Shown in pieces: positions 47,079 through 56,910 of a DNA stretch of 64,000 bases (its first letter is position 1; every line of letters begins with the position of its first letter). The translations under genes were made by a program, and so were the position numbers. The DNA lies in contig NZ_JANIFJ010000005.1 of the NCBI RefSeq assembly GCF_024519155.1, positions 124,001-188,000 on the forward strand, given 5' to 3'. This stretch comes from Mangrovibrevibacter kandeliae. Lineage in GTDB: Bacteria > Pseudomonadota > Alphaproteobacteria > Rhizobiales > Rhizobiaceae. The notes under the pieces were generated by a model. The model saw only the letters and a program-made list of their open reading frames with translations, did no database searches and was not told the DNA's origin.

Positions 47079-47846
47079 TCAGCGCCGCTGCATCGTCGGC
47101 TCGGGCCAGGGTGTCTCCTGGCGGAGGGCGCGGCGGGTGCGCTCGACGCCGACTTCGATGACCTCGAGCATCGCCTGGCGCGTGGCCGCCTCGTCGCCGC
47201 GCTCGATCGCCTCGACGATGCGTCGATGGTTCACCGCGCACTCGCGGATCTTCTCCGCGTCGTCGGCCGGCGAGCTGAGCTTGAACGAGATCGCCAGCGC
47301 CGCCTCGATCAGGCTGCTGATCGACTGCATGAAGGGGTTCTTCGACATCGCCGCGATCGCGAGGTGAAACTCGAGATCGACATTGGCGATGCTGACCCGG
47401 TCGTGATTCAGATCGCCGAGCCGGTCGGCGATGGCGTAGAGCCGGGCGATGTCGGCGGGCGTCGCACGGCGGGCGGCGAGAGCGGCCGCCGCCGGCTCGA
47501 TGGCCGCGCGCGTGGTGGCGAGGTCGAGGAGGAAGTTCTCGTCGAGCCCGGCCTCCACCCGCCAGTGCAGGATGTCGGCGTCGAACATGTTCCAGTGAGC
47601 CCGGTCGAGGACGCGCGTGCCGACCTTCGCCTTCGCCCGCACCAGCCCCTTGGCCGCCAGCGTCTTCATCGCTTCCCGCAGCACCGTGCGCGAGACGCTG
47701 AAACGTCCGGTCAGTGCGTCGTCGCTCGGCAGCAGGGCCCCTTCGGCGATCTCGCCGCCGACGATGGCGCTACCCAGCGCGCCGACGACATGAGCGTGGC
47801 TGCTGCGTGCCGCCGAGCCGGCGATCGCGGCCTGGAGGAGGCCCAT
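47079..47846 (-). CDS. GntR/FadR-family regulator of the sugar locus
   Basis: A 255-residue regulator. The winged helix-turn-helix is in about residues 15-75 (ALLPSDDALTGRFSVSRTVLREAMKTLAAKG as two pieces). The FCD domain (about 95-235) has the metal-ligand pattern DLEFHLAIAAMSKNP and NHRRIVEAIERGD. Family members respond to sugar acids. The ATG overlaps the yjfF-like stop by one base, so it is the last gene of the transporter operon and may repress it. Confidence 0.88.
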   Translation of the reverse strand: MGLLQAAIAGSAARSSHAHVVGALGSAIVGGEIAEGALLPSDDALTGRFSVSRTVLREAMKTLAAKGLVRAKAKVGTRVLDRAHWNMFDADILHWRVEAGLDENFLLDLATTRAAIEPAAAALAARRATPADIARLYAIADRLGDLNHDRVSIANVDLEFHLAIAAMSKNPFMQSISSLIEAALAISFKLSSPADDAEKIRECAVNHRRIVEAIERGDEAATRQAMLEVIEVGVERTRRALRQETPWPEPTMQRR

Positions 47847-48832
47847 CAGGCGGGCCGGGTGCGCAGCGCCCCCGCCCGGTGCTCGGACAGCCAGAGGATG
47901 GCGCGCTGCAGGGCGATGAAGGCAAAGAGCAGGAGGCCGATGACGATCTTGGTCCACCAGCTCGAGAGGCTGCCGTCGAAGACGATGTAGGTCTGGATCA
48001 GGCCCTGGATCAGGACGCCGATCAGCGTGCCGGCGACGAAGCCGGCGCCGCCGGTCAGGAGCGTTCCGCCGATCACCACGGCGGCGATCGCGTCAAGTTC
48101 GACGCCGACGGCCGCGAGCGAGTAGCCGGCGGAGGTGTAGAGCGAGAAGACGATGCCGGCGAGGCCGGCGAGGAAGCCGGACAGGGCGTAGATGCCGATC
48201 GTCGTGCGGGCGACGGGCACGCCCATGAGCTCGGCCGACTGGAGGTTGCCGCCGAGGGCATAGACATTGGTGCCGAAGCGCGTGCGCTGCGCGACGATCG
48301 TGCCGATGAGCACCACCAGCAGCATCACGAGCCCGATGAGGCGCAGGCGACCGCCGCCGGGAAGCTTGAAATAGAGCGACTGCAGCTCGCCATAGAAGGG
48401 ATGGCTGATCGGCACCGAGTCGGTCGACAGCACGAAGGCCATGCCGCGGGCGAAGAACATGCCGGCGAGCGTCACGATGAAGGCCGGCATCTTCAGATAG
48501 TGGATGATCGCGCCCATCACCCCGCCGAAACCGGTGGCGATCACCAGCGCCAGGACGAAGGCGACGGCCGGATGGATGCCGGCGCGCTCGATGACGACGG
48601 CGAGGAACACACCGGTGAAACCGATCACCGAGCCGATCGACAGGTCGATGCCACCGGACAGGATGACGAAGGTCATGCCGACCGCCGCGATCCCGAGAAA
48701 GGCATTGTCGGTCAGGAGGTTGGCCACGACACGCGTCGACCACATCGCCGGGAACTGTGCGATGCAGATCGCATAGGCGAGGACGAAGACGACCAGCGTC
48801 GTCATCAGCGGCAGGTATTTCGCGCGGATCAT
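47846..48832 (-). CDS. yjfF: Sugar ABC transporter permease, YjfF type
   Basis: A 328-residue RbsC/AraH-family permease with 8-10 membrane helices. Family motifs are GMTFVILSGGIDLSIGSVIG and GTNVYALGGNLQSAELMGVPV, with DAIAAVVIGGTLLTGG near the C-terminus. It pairs with the YtfT-like permease whose gene overlaps it by four bases. E. coli YtfQRT-YjfF takes up galactofuranose; here galactose, arabinose or galactofuranose fits the neighbouring genes. Confidence 0.88.
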   Translation of the reverse strand: MIRAKYLPLMTTLVVFVLAYAICIAQFPAMWSTRVVANLLTDNAFLGIAAVGMTFVILSGGIDLSIGSVIGFTGVFLAVVIERAGIHPAVAFVLALVIATGFGGVMGAIIHYLKMPAFIVTLAGMFFARGMAFVLSTDSVPISHPFYGELQSLYFKLPGGGRLRLIGLVMLLVVLIGTIVAQRTRFGTNVYALGGNLQSAELMGVPVARTTIGIYALSGFLAGLAGIVFSLYTSAGYSLAAVGVELDAIAAVVIGGTLLTGGAGFVAGTLIGVLIQGLIQTYIVFDGSLSSWWTKIVIGLLLFAFIALQRAILWLSEHRAGALRTRPA

Positions 48833-49857
48833 CGTGCCGGCCTTTCGCGCGTCACCGGTGTCGCGTCGCGGCGTTCAGGGCGAAGATAGACGAAGAGGCT
48901 CTGGCTCGCCGGCGACTGCACCACCAGGATGACGACGATGATCGCGGCCTTGATGATCAGGTTGAACTCCGGCGGGAAGCCCGAGAGCAGGATGCCGGTG
49001 TTGATCGCCTGGATGATCATCGCGCCGATCAGCGAGCCGGCGATCGAGAACCGCCCGCCGAGGAGCGACGTGCCGCCGAGGACGACGGCGAGGATCGCAT
49101 CGAGTTCCAGCCAGAGGCCGGCGTTGTTGGCGTCGGCGCCGCGAATGTCGGCGGCAGCCACCGTGCCGGCGACCGCAGCGCAGAGCCCGGAGGTGGCGTA
49201 GACGGTGAGGAGCAGGAAGCGGGTGCGCACGCCCGACAGCATGCTTGCTCGACGGTTGACGCCGATCGCCTCGATCAGCAGCCCCAGCGCGGTCCGCCGC
49301 ACCAGGAGCGCGACGAGGACGCCGAACAGAAGCCACAGCACCACCGGCATCGGCAGGCCGAGGACGGAGCCGCTGCCGAAGAAGATCAGCCCGGCATCGT
49401 TGAAGGTGAGGATCACGCCCTCGGTGATCAGCTGCGCGATGCCCCGTCCGGCGACCATCAGGATCAGCGTCGCGATGATCGGCTGGATGTCAAGGAAGGC
49501 GACGAGCGCGCCGTTCCACAGGCCGCAGGCGAGGCCGACGAGAAGCGTCAGTGCGAGCGTGACGGCGAGCGGCATGTCGCTGGTGATGAGGCTCGCGGCC
49601 ACCGCGCCGGTGATCGCCATCACCGCGCCGACCGAAAGATCGATGCCTTTGGTCGCGATCACCAGCGTCATGCCGATCGCGAGAAGCGCCACGGGCGCAC
49701 CGCGGTTGAGGACGTCGACGAGGCTGCCGTAGAGCCGCCCGTTCTGCCAGTTCAGCTGGAAGAAGCCGGGAAAGGCGAAGCCGATCAGGGCGAGCACCAC
49801 CGCCAGGGTCACGAGCTGCGGCGCGAGCCGCCGGAGCCCCTTCAAGGCGACGCTCAT
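48829..49857 (-). CDS. ytfT: Sugar ABC transporter permease, YtfT type
   Basis: A 342-residue membrane permease of the same family as the next gene, with IGMTLVIATKGIDLSVGAVMA, IEAIGVNRRASMLSGV and LELDAILAVVLGGTSLLGG. Two different permease genes following one ATPase are the mark of the YtfQRT-YjfF system, rather than RbsABC. It overlaps ytfR and yjfF by four bases each. Confidence 0.88.
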   Translation of the reverse strand: MSVALKGLRRLAPQLVTLAVVLALIGFAFPGFFQLNWQNGRLYGSLVDVLNRGAPVALLAIGMTLVIATKGIDLSVGAVMAITGAVAASLITSDMPLAVTLALTLLVGLACGLWNGALVAFLDIQPIIATLILMVAGRGIAQLITEGVILTFNDAGLIFFGSGSVLGLPMPVVLWLLFGVLVALLVRRTALGLLIEAIGVNRRASMLSGVRTRFLLLTVYATSGLCAAVAGTVAAADIRGADANNAGLWLELDAILAVVLGGTSLLGGRFSIAGSLIGAMIIQAINTGILLSGFPPEFNLIIKAAIIVVILVVQSPASQSLFVYLRPERRDATPVTRERPAR

Positions 49858-51371
49858 GCCGCAGCCGCCTTCTCGTGCGCGGCGATCGCCTGCATGATGC
49901 CGCTCGGCGTCACCGCCTCGCCGGTCAGTTCGGCGACGTGCGCCCGGTCGCTGAGGACGACGACGCGCGAGGCATAGACCACCAGTTCCTCCAGCTCCGA
50001 CGAGATCACCAGGAGCGACATGCCGTCGGCGCAGAGCCGCTCGATCAGCCGGATGATCTCGGCATGGGCACCGACGTCGATGCCGCGCGTCGGCTCGTCG
50101 AGGATCAGGAAGCGCGGATCGGTGGCGAGCCAGCGGGCGAGCAGCGCCTTCTGCTGGTTGCCGCCGGACAGGAACTTGATCGGCTTCTCGGCGTCCGACG
50201 TGCGGATGTCCAACGCCTCGATGTAGCGGGCGGCCAGTTCGTCCTGCGCCCGGCGCGGCAGCGGCCGTGCCCAGCCGCGACGGGCCTGCAGCGCAAGCAC
50301 GATGTTCTCGCGCACCGACAGGTCGCCGACGATGCCGTCGACCTTGCGGTCCTCAGGGCAGAAGCCGAAGCCATGCGCGATCGCCTGCGCCGGGGAGCCG
50401 AGCGTCACCGGTGTGCCGTCGATCTCGGCCTGCCCGCCGTCCGAAGTGTCGATCCCGAAGATGAGCCGCGCCGTCTCGGTGCGGCCGGACCCCAAGAGAC
50501 CCGCCATGCCGACGACCTCGCCCCTGCGCACCGACAGATCGAAGGGTGCGACGCTGCCGCGCTTGCCATAGCCGGTGAAGCGGATCGCCGCCGCGCCCTC
50601 GGGCGTGGCCCCGCCCGAGCGGGCCCGCTCCTCGTCCTGCAGTTCGCGGCCGAGCATCATCGAGACGAGTTCGATGCGCTCGAGGCCTGCGACGGGCCGG
50701 CTGCCGACCAGCCGGCCGTTGCGCAGCACGGTGACACTGTCGGCGATGCGGAAGACCTGATCGAGGAAGTGGGTGATGAAGACGATGCCGAGGCCCCTCG
50801 CCTTCAGCTGCAGCACCACCTCGAACAGCGTGTCGACCTCGTGCGCGTCGAGGCTGGCGGTCGGCTCGTCGAGGATCAGCACCTTGCCGGAGAGGTCGAC
50901 CGCGCGGGCAATCGCGACGATCTGCTGCACGGCGACGGAGAAGCTCGACAGCGGCGCGCCGACATCGATCGCCAGGCCGTACTGGCCGAGCAGCGCCCGC
51001 GCCCGCCGGCGCATCTCGCCGGTGCGCGTGAGGCCGAAACGGGTCGGCTCGCGGCCGATGAAGAGGTTCTCGGCGACCGACAGGTTCGGCAGGAGGTTGA
51101 CCTCCTGGTAGACGGTGCCGATGCCGAGCGCCTGCGCGTCGGTCACGCCCTGCGGGTCGATCGCCGCGCCATCGAGCAGGATTTCGCCGCCGTCGCGCCG
51201 ATAGGCGCCGGTGATCACCTTGATCAGCGTCGACTTGCCGGCGCCGTTCTCGCCGAGCAGGGCATGCACCTCGCCGGCCCGCAGCGAGAAGTCCACCCGG
51301 TCGAGTGCCCTGATGCCGAGGAAGCTCTTGCTCGCGCCCTGGACGCGCAGCCGCACCACATCACTTGCCAT
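49854..51371 (-). CDS. ytfR: Sugar ABC transporter ATPase with two ATP-binding domains, YtfR type
   Basis: A 505-residue double ATPase. Domain 1 has Walker A GENGAGKST and a degenerate signature (SVAVQQIVAIARA) with LDEPTASLD. Domain 2 has GLLGSGRTE in place of a standard Walker A, the intact signature LSGGNQQKALLARW and LDEPTRGID. This asymmetry is normal for sugar importers. MASDVVRL is taken as start; longer frames are low-complexity. It lies 83 bases after the binding-protein gene. Confidence 0.92.
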   Translation of the reverse strand: MASDVVRLRVQGASKSFLGIRALDRVDFSLRAGEVHALLGENGAGKSTLIKVITGAYRRDGGEILLDGAAIDPQGVTDAQALGIGTVYQEVNLLPNLSVAENLFIGREPTRFGLTRTGEMRRRARALLGQYGLAIDVGAPLSSFSVAVQQIVAIARAVDLSGKVLILDEPTASLDAHEVDTLFEVVLQLKARGLGIVFITHFLDQVFRIADSVTVLRNGRLVGSRPVAGLERIELVSMMLGRELQDEERARSGGATPEGAAAIRFTGYGKRGSVAPFDLSVRRGEVVGMAGLLGSGRTETARLIFGIDTSDGGQAEIDGTPVTLGSPAQAIAHGFGFCPEDRKVDGIVGDLSVRENIVLALQARRGWARPLPRRAQDELAARYIEALDIRTSDAEKPIKFLSGGNQQKALLARWLATDPRFLILDEPTRGIDVGAHAEIIRLIERLCADGMSLLVISSELEELVVYASRVVVLSDRAHVAELTGEAVTPSGIMQAIAAHEKAAAA

Positions 51372-51454
51372 GTCGAAGACCCGTACACCGGAGGCACCGC
51401 GGCCGGCGGGCCGCGGAGCAGAGGCGGCGGGCGGCGGCCCGCCGCGGCCGGCTC

Positions 51455-52417
51455 TCAGTAACCGAGGCCCTTCTTCTCGTCGTAGACCTTCATCGGGTCG
51501 TCGCTCTGGGTGTAGAGCTTCGATTCGGTCTGGATCCACTTCTCCGGCTTGGTGCCGTCGGCCTTGTACTTCTCGAGCGCGTCGAAGGCCGGACCCGCCA
51601 TGTTCGGCGTCAGCTCGACGGTGGCGTTGGCCTCGCCGTTCGCCATCGCCTGGAAGATGTCCGGCACCGCGTCGATCGACACCACCAGGATGTCGCTGCC
51701 CGGCTTCAGCCCGGCTTCCTTGATCGCCTGGATCGCGCCGACGGCCATGTCGTCGTTGTGGGCGTAGAGCGCGCAGATGCCCTTGCCGCCACCCTCGGCC
51801 TTGATGAAGCTCTCCATGACTTCCTTGCCCTTGGTGCGGGTGAAGTCACCGGTCTGCGAGCGGGTGATCTTGATGTTGTCGTGGCCGGCGATCGCCTGCT
51901 CGAAACCCTTCTTGCGGTTGATCGCCGGCGAGGAGCCGGTGGTGCCCTGCAGCTCGACGACGTTGCAGGGCTTGTCGCCCACCTGCTTCACCAGCCAGTC
52001 GCCGGCGACCTTGCCCTCGTGCACCTGGTCGGAGGTGACGGCGGTCAGGTAGAGCGAGTCCGGCGCATCGATCTGGCGGTCAAGCAGCACGACCGGGATC
52101 TCGGCGTCCTGCGCCTCCTCCAGCACCGCATCCCAGCCGGTCGCGACGACCGGTGCGAGCAGGATCGCGTCGACGCCCTGCGCGATGAAGGAGCGGATCG
52201 CCTTGATCTGGTTCTCCTGCTTCTGCTGCGCATCGGCGAACTTCAGGTCGACGCCGCGCTTCTCGGCCTCCTGCTTGGTCACGCTGGTCTCAGCCGCGCG
52301 CCAGCCGGACTCCGAGCCGATCTGCGAGAAGCCGACGGTCATATCTGCCGCGAAGGCAGCCGATGTCATCAGCGCAGCAGCCATCGCTGCTCCGCAAAGG
52401 AGCTTGAGCTTCGTCAT
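51455..52417 (-). CDS. ytfQ: Sugar-binding periplasmic protein, YtfQ type
   Basis: A 320-residue protein with a signal peptide (KLKLLCGAAMAAALMTSAAFA) and mature start ADMTVGFSQIGSESGWR, closely matching YtfQ galactofuranose-binding proteins. Motifs IKAIRSFIAQGVDAILLAPV and LYAHNDDMAVGAIQAIKEAG belong to periplasmic-binding family 4. GGGAGGAAA precedes the ATG. It is first in the transporter operon, behind a possible operator at 52486. Confidence 0.92.
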   Translation of the reverse strand: MTKLKLLCGAAMAAALMTSAAFAADMTVGFSQIGSESGWRAAETSVTKQEAEKRGVDLKFADAQQKQENQIKAIRSFIAQGVDAILLAPVVATGWDAVLEEAQDAEIPVVLLDRQIDAPDSLYLTAVTSDQVHEGKVAGDWLVKQVGDKPCNVVELQGTTGSSPAINRKKGFEQAIAGHDNIKITRSQTGDFTRTKGKEVMESFIKAEGGGKGICALYAHNDDMAVGAIQAIKEAGLKPGSDILVVSIDAVPDIFQAMANGEANATVELTPNMAGPAFDALEKYKADGTKPEKWIQTESKLYTQSDDPMKVYDEKKGLGY

Positions 52418-52485
52418 GAATTTCCTCCCAGAGATCCCCGGCCTCCCCGCCGGGTCCGTCGGCCTCCCAGCCGACCGCGCACTTA

Positions 52486-52498
52486 TACTATCGTAATA
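52486..52498. promoter_or_regulatory. Possible GntR operator upstream of ytfQ
   Basis: TACTATCGTAATA is an imperfect 13-base dyad (TAY-TAY centre RTA-RTA) in the only AT-rich part of the 147-base gap, 69 bases before ytfQ. It overlaps the likely -10 region. It is a candidate site for the operon's own GntR-family protein; the evidence is position and symmetry only. Confidence 0.3.
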
Positions 52499-52535
52499 CT
52501 TTTCGGTCCAGACCGCGCCGCGCGAAAAGGTTGCG

Positions 52536-52562
52536 GCAGCGCAAAAATCGGTTGTGCGCTGC
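52536..52562 (-). terminator. Hairpin immediately after the lactonase gene
   Basis: GCAGCGCA (52536-52543) and TGCGCTGC (52555-52562) are perfect 8-base complements with an 11-base loop. They begin two bases after the lactonase stop codon on the minus strand. It may end the catabolic operon or protect its 3' end; there is only a weak downstream U tract (CCTTTTCG). Confidence 0.5.
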
Positions 52563-52564
52563 AC

Positions 52565-53458
52565 TCAGAGACGGATGCGTGGCTCGATGCGCCCCTTGAC
52601 CGGAAGGTCGAGGACCAGCGTTTTCCCGGCATCCGGGTCGTTCGCGCGCGTCTCGTCGTCCATGTCGTCATAGGCGCTCGTCACGAGCAGTCGGTCGAGC
52701 GCCGGTCCGATGAAGGCCGGGCAGCTCGGCTGCTTCACCGGCACCGCAATCGAGCGAAGGCGCTCGCCGGAGGGGCTGTAGACGTCGATCCGGCCGCCGC
52801 CCCAGTGCGCGTTCCAGATCAGGCCGTCGGCGTCGCAGACCGCGCCGTCCGGACCGCCCGTCTCGTCGCCGAGATCGTGGAGCACGGAGGGATCGCCCGT
52901 CGGCAGGCCGGTGGCCGGGTCGATGGCGACGCGGTTGATCCGGTTGGTCTTGGTGTCGGTGAAGTAGGCCGTGCCGCCGTCGGGCGAAAAGCAGATCGCG
53001 TTCGGGATCGAAACGTTGGCATAGAGCCGGCGCAGCTCGCCGCCGCGGTACCAGTAGATCGCGCCGGCACCCGCTTCGCCCTTGCGGCCCATGGTGCCGA
53101 GCCAGAAGGCGCCGGACTGGTGAACCCGTGCGTCGTTCGAGCGCGTCACCGCATCGTCCGCCTCGACCGCCAGATGCAGCGAGAGGTTGCCGCTCGTGGC
53201 GTCGCGCAGATAGAGGCCATCTTCGGCGAAGACGAGTTGCGTGTCGTCGGTGACGATGGCGAGCGCGCTCGCCATGAAGGGCAGAGGGTGCTTGCGCGTC
53301 TGGCCAAGCCGGACATTGTGCTCGAACAGCGCCTTGCCCTTGATGTCGAACCACCAGGCGGTATCGCTGGCCGGATCATAGGTGCAGCCCTCGCCGAGCC
53401 GGCAGGCCTCCTCGTAGACGATCCGCGTTCCGACCGTGTCCGCTGTCCCATCCGTCAT
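52565..53458 (-). CDS. SMP-30/gluconolactonase-family sugar lactonase
   Basis: A 297-residue six-bladed beta-propeller. Metal-ligand positions are seen in RLGEGCTYD (Glu), VSIPNAICFSPDG (Asn) and GAVCDADGLIW (Asp). It should open D-galactono- or L-arabino-lactone made by the sugar dehydrogenase at 57978. Which lactone it prefers cannot be read here; both fit. Its ATG overlaps the dgoA stop by four bases, making it the last gene of the catabolic run. Confidence 0.88.
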   Translation of the reverse strand: MTDGTADTVGTRIVYEEACRLGEGCTYDPASDTAWWFDIKGKALFEHNVRLGQTRKHPLPFMASALAIVTDDTQLVFAEDGLYLRDATSGNLSLHLAVEADDAVTRSNDARVHQSGAFWLGTMGRKGEAGAGAIYWYRGGELRRLYANVSIPNAICFSPDGGTAYFTDTKTNRINRVAIDPATGLPTGDPSVLHDLGDETGGPDGAVCDADGLIWNAHWGGGRIDVYSPSGERLRSIAVPVKQPSCPAFIGPALDRLLVTSAYDDMDDETRANDPDAGKTLVLDLPVKGRIEPRIRL

Positions 53459-54102
53459 GCCGTGTCTCCCTGTGCGAAGACGCGATGATAGGCGGCGACC
53501 GCCCGGCGGCCACGCTCGATCACCTCCGCCGCGCTCATGCCGGGCTTGAACAGGCTCGACCCGAGGCCGAAGGCGGTGACGCCGGCCTTGCCGAACGCCT
53601 GGAAGTTCTCCTCCGAAACGCCGCCGACGGCGCCCACCACCGTGCCCTTCGGCAGGACGGCCATGAGCGCGCCGATCCCCGTCGGACCGAGCACACTGGC
53701 CGGGAAGAACTTCAGGCCCGAAGCACCAGCCTTCAGCGCAGTGAAGGCTTCGGTGGCGGTGAAGACGCCGGGCATCGTCACCATGCCGTGCGCGCCAGCG
53801 CGCAGGATCACCTGCGGTTCGACGTTCGGGCTGACCAGCAGCCGGCCACCGGCCTCCTTCAGTCGGTCGACATCCTCGACCTCGAGCACCGTGCCCGCGC
53901 CGATATAGACGCCGGAGGGCGCCATCTTCGCCGCAGTCTCGATTGAACGGAAGGGCTCCGGCGAGTTCAACGGAATCTCGATCGCCTCGAAGCCGACCTC
54001 GATGAGGCCGCCGACGACCGCCTCGACTTCCGACGGCTGCAGGCCACGCAGGATGGCGACGAGATTGCAGCCGAGGTCAGGCCAGCGGACACGCTCGCTC
54101 AT
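53455..54102 (-). CDS. dgoA: 2-dehydro-3-deoxy-6-phosphogalactonate aldolase
   Basis: A 215-residue class I aldolase of the KDPG/KHG family. The Schiff-base lysine is in GLKFFPAS, with FEAIEIPLNSP (Glu) and GAVGGVSEENF (phosphate site). It cleaves KDPGal to pyruvate and glyceraldehyde 3-phosphate. KDPGal rather than KDPG is assigned because the kinase gene dgoK precedes it with a four-base overlap. Confidence 0.93.
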   Translation of the reverse strand: MSERVRWPDLGCNLVAILRGLQPSEVEAVVGGLIEVGFEAIEIPLNSPEPFRSIETAAKMAPSGVYIGAGTVLEVEDVDRLKEAGGRLLVSPNVEPQVILRAGAHGMVTMPGVFTATEAFTALKAGASGLKFFPASVLGPTGIGALMAVLPKGTVVGAVGGVSEENFQAFGKAGVTAFGLGSSLFKPGMSAAEVIERGRRAVAAYHRVFAQGDTA

Positions 54103-55061
54103 GCAGTCACTTCCTCCAGAAACGTGTACCGCGCCGCCGCGTAGAGCCCTCGATGCACCGCGTCCTCGGCATCGACCGTGCGCGCGGCGAAGCCGGCGAT
54201 GGCGAGCGCCTCGCCGTAGAGCGCCTGCAGGGGGCCGGAGACGGCGAGGATCACTTCGCCCGCAGCGTCGCCGAACTGTCGCACCCCGGCGAGTTCGAGG
54301 CCGATCAGAAGGCCTGACAGCCGTGCGGCCGCGTCCTGCGGGTCGCGGTCGTGGAGGAGACCGCCGGCGCGCAGCGCGAACAGGCGGTTCGTCGTCAGCG
54401 CCGGCGCATCGAGCGCGTCCGCGATGCCGCCGGCGAAGGCCTCCCGCCGCTCCGGCGCCGAGCCGTCGGCGGCGAGGCTGTGGCGCAGGATCGAGTGCTT
54501 CGCGAGCACCGCATAGAGTTCACCGGTCATGAACGTCGCGAACTCGACGATGCACCCGCCGTCCAGCCGCACCCATTTCGAGTGCGTGCCGGGCAGGCAG
54601 ACGAGGCCGTTCGCGTGGCCGAGCAGCGTCAGGCCGAGGAGCTGGGTCTCCTCGCCGCGCATCACGTCCGGCCGAAGCCGATCGCGCTGGGCCACGCCCG
54701 GCAGGATGCGCACGTCGCGCCCGGCCTGCGGCACAGGCACCGCGGCGCCGGCAACCGCGGCGAGATCGGCGGGCGTGTCGGCATAGGGCGCCTCCACCCA
54801 GCCTTGCCGCGCGCCAGCCATGCCGCAGATCACGACCGGCAGGTGCAGCGGCGCGCCGAGGGCGTGAAGGTGCGCCTCGAGCACGGCCGAAAAGCCGGTT
54901 TCGGCGGCCTCCAGCATCCCCTGCCCGCTGCGCCGGCCGGACAGGACGCGGCCCGCCCGGTCGATCAGCCAGAGCCGGAAGCTCGACGTGCCCCAGTCGA
55001 CTGCGGCGACGAACGGTTCGCCGCCGAAGCCGAGGTCGAGGCTCGCCTCAGTGGTTGTCAC
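54099..55061 (-). CDS. dgoK: 2-dehydro-3-deoxygalactonokinase
   Basis: A 320-residue sugar-acid kinase of the DgoK family (ASKHA fold). The phosphate-1 motif is [14 protein letters not shown], with [12 protein letters not shown] and [10 protein letters not shown] as further family signatures. It phosphorylates 2-keto-3-deoxy-galactonate at C6 using ATP. It overlaps the end of the dehydratase gene by 14 bases and dgoA by four, so the De Ley-Doudoroff enzymes are translationally coupled. Confidence 0.93.
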   Translation of the reverse strand: MTTTEASLDLGFGGEPFVAAVDWGTSSFRLWLIDRAGRVLSGRRSGQGMLEAAETGFSAVLEAHLHALGAPLHLPVVICGMAGARQGWVEAPYADTPADLAAVAGAAVPVPQAGRDVRILPGVAQRDRLRPDVMRGEETQLLGLTLLGHANGLVCLPGTHSKWVRLDGGCIVEFATFMTGELYAVLAKHSILRHSLAADGSAPERREAFAGGIADALDAPALTTNRLFALRAGGLLHDRDPQDAAARLSGLLIGLELAGVRQFGDAAGEVILAVSGPLQALYGEALAIAGFAARTVDAEDAVHRGLYAAARYTFLEEVTA

Positions 55062-56853
55062 GTGGCAGGCCCCGGGTCTGGGCGATGCGCTGATAGGCGA
55101 CCGCCGGCTCGAGCACCGCGCCGGTCGACATCTGGCCGACGATGGCGCGCTGGATCTCCTGCCACGGCGTCTGGTGCGCCGGATACGGATAACCGCCCTG
55201 CGCCTCGAGCTCGGCGCGGCGGGACGCGATCTCCTCGTCGGAGATCAGGATGTTGGCGGTGCCGCGGCCGATGTCGATGCGCACCCGGTCGCCGGTCCTC
55301 AGGATCCCGAGATTGCCGCCGGCGGCCGCCTCCGGGGAGGCATTGAGGATCGAGGGCGAGCCCGAGGTGCCGGACTGGCGGCCGTCGCCGATGCAGGGCA
55401 GCGCGTGGACGCCGCGCTTGATGAGGTAGGCGGGCGCGCGCATGTTCACGACCTCGGCCGCGCCGGGATAGCCGACCGGGCCGGCGCCGCGCATGAACAG
55501 CACGGTGTGCTCGTCGATGGCGAGTTCCGGGTCGTCGATGCGGTGGTGGTAGTCCTCCGGGCCGTCGAAGACGACCGCGCGGCCCTCGAAGGCTTCCGGA
55601 TCGTCCGGATTGGACAGATAGCGATCGCGGAATTCCGGCGAGATCACGCTCTTCTTCATGATCGCCGAATCGAACAGGTTGCCCTTCAGGACGCGGAAGC
55701 CGGCATGCGGCTTGATCGGGTCGGCGAAGCGACGGATCACCTTCTCGTCGAGGATCTCGACGCCGCGGCAGTTGTCGCCGATCGACTTGCCGTTGACGGT
55801 GAGGGCATCCTCGTGGATCAGCCCCTCCCCCATCAGCTGGTTGACCACCGCCGGCACGCCGCCGGCGCGATAATAGTCTTCGCCGAGATATTCGCCGGCC
55901 GGCTGCAGGTTGACGAGCAGCGGCACCTCCTCGCCATAGGTCTGCCAGTCGTCGATCGACAGCTCGACGCCGAGATGGCGCGCGAGGCCGTTGAGGTGGA
56001 TCGGCGCGTTGGTCGAGCCGCCGATCGCCGAGTTGACGCGGATGGCGTTGACGAAGGCCTCGCGGGTCATGATGTCGGAGGGCTTCAGGTCCTCCTCGAC
56101 CATCTCCACGATGCGCATGCCGGTGAGGTAGGACACCTCCTGCCGATCGCGATACGGCGCCGGGATGGCGGCCGAACCCGGCAGCTGCATGCCGAGCGCC
56201 TCGGCGAGCGAGTTCATCGTCGTCGCCGTGCCCATCGTGTTGCAGTAGCCGGTCGACGGGGCCGAGGACGCGACGAGCTTGATGAAGCCCTGATAGTCGA
56301 TCTCGCCCTTGGCCATCAGCTCGCGGGCCTTCCAGACGATGGTGCCCGAGCCCGTGCGCTCGCCGCGGAACCAGCCGTTGAGCATCGGACCGACCGACAG
56401 CGCGATCGCCGGAATGTTCACGGTCGCCGCGGCCATCAGGCAGGCCGGCGTGGTCTTGTCGCAGCCGATCGTCAGCACGACGCCGTCGAGCGGATAGCCG
56501 TAGAGGATTTCGACGAGGCTGAGATAGGCGAGGTTCCGGTCGAGCCCGGCGGTCGGGCGCTTGCCGGTCTCCTGGATCGGGTGCACCGGGAATTCCAGCG
56601 GGACGCCGCCGGCCTCGTAGATGCCGTCCCTGACGCGCTTGGCCAGCTCGATGTGGTGCCGGTTGCAGGGCGAGATGTCCGAGCCGGTCTGGGCGATGCC
56701 GATGATCGGCTTGCCCGACTGCAGCTGCTCGAGCGTGATGCCGAAATTCAGGTAGCGCTCGAGATAGAGCGCGGTCATGTCCGGGTTGTCCGGGTTGTCG
56801 AACCAGGCGCGCGAGCGCAGCTTCTGCGGGGCCTTGTCGTTCTTCTTCAGCAT
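55048..56853 (-). CDS. IlvD/Edd-family sugar-acid dehydratase (arabonate/galactonate type)
   Basis: A 601-residue Fe-S dehydratase. Cluster cysteines are expected in [19 protein letters not shown] and [14 protein letters not shown] and PCN motifs are clear. Length and start ([15 protein letters not shown]) match L-arabonate and D-xylonate dehydratases of rhizobia, some of which also take D-galactonate and D-fuconate. It would yield 2-keto-3-deoxy-galactonate for DgoK, or 2-keto-3-deoxy-arabonate for the AraD1-like protein. No separate DgoD (enolase family) is present, so one broad enzyme may serve both sugars. Confidence 0.9.
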   Translation of the reverse strand: MLKKNDKAPQKLRSRAWFDNPDNPDMTALYLERYLNFGITLEQLQSGKPIIGIAQTGSDISPCNRHHIELAKRVRDGIYEAGGVPLEFPVHPIQETGKRPTAGLDRNLAYLSLVEILYGYPLDGVVLTIGCDKTTPACLMAAATVNIPAIALSVGPMLNGWFRGERTGSGTIVWKARELMAKGEIDYQGFIKLVASSAPSTGYCNTMGTATTMNSLAEALGMQLPGSAAIPAPYRDRQEVSYLTGMRIVEMVEEDLKPSDIMTREAFVNAIRVNSAIGGSTNAPIHLNGLARHLGVELSIDDWQTYGEEVPLLVNLQPAGEYLGEDYYRAGGVPAVVNQLMGEGLIHEDALTVNGKSIGDNCRGVEILDEKVIRRFADPIKPHAGFRVLKGNLFDSAIMKKSVISPEFRDRYLSNPDDPEAFEGRAVVFDGPEDYHHRIDDPELAIDEHTVLFMRGAGPVGYPGAAEVVNMRAPAYLIKRGVHALPCIGDGRQSGTSGSPSILNASPEAAAGGNLGILRTGDRVRIDIGRGTANILISDEEIASRRAELEAQGGYPYPAHQTPWQEIQRAIVGQMSTGAVLEPAVAYQRIAQTRGLPRDNH

Positions 56854-56910
56854 GACGTGGTCTTCTTTCGGTAGGCCGGGCGCCCCTCGGCGGGACCGCC
56901 CTGTCGTGAA

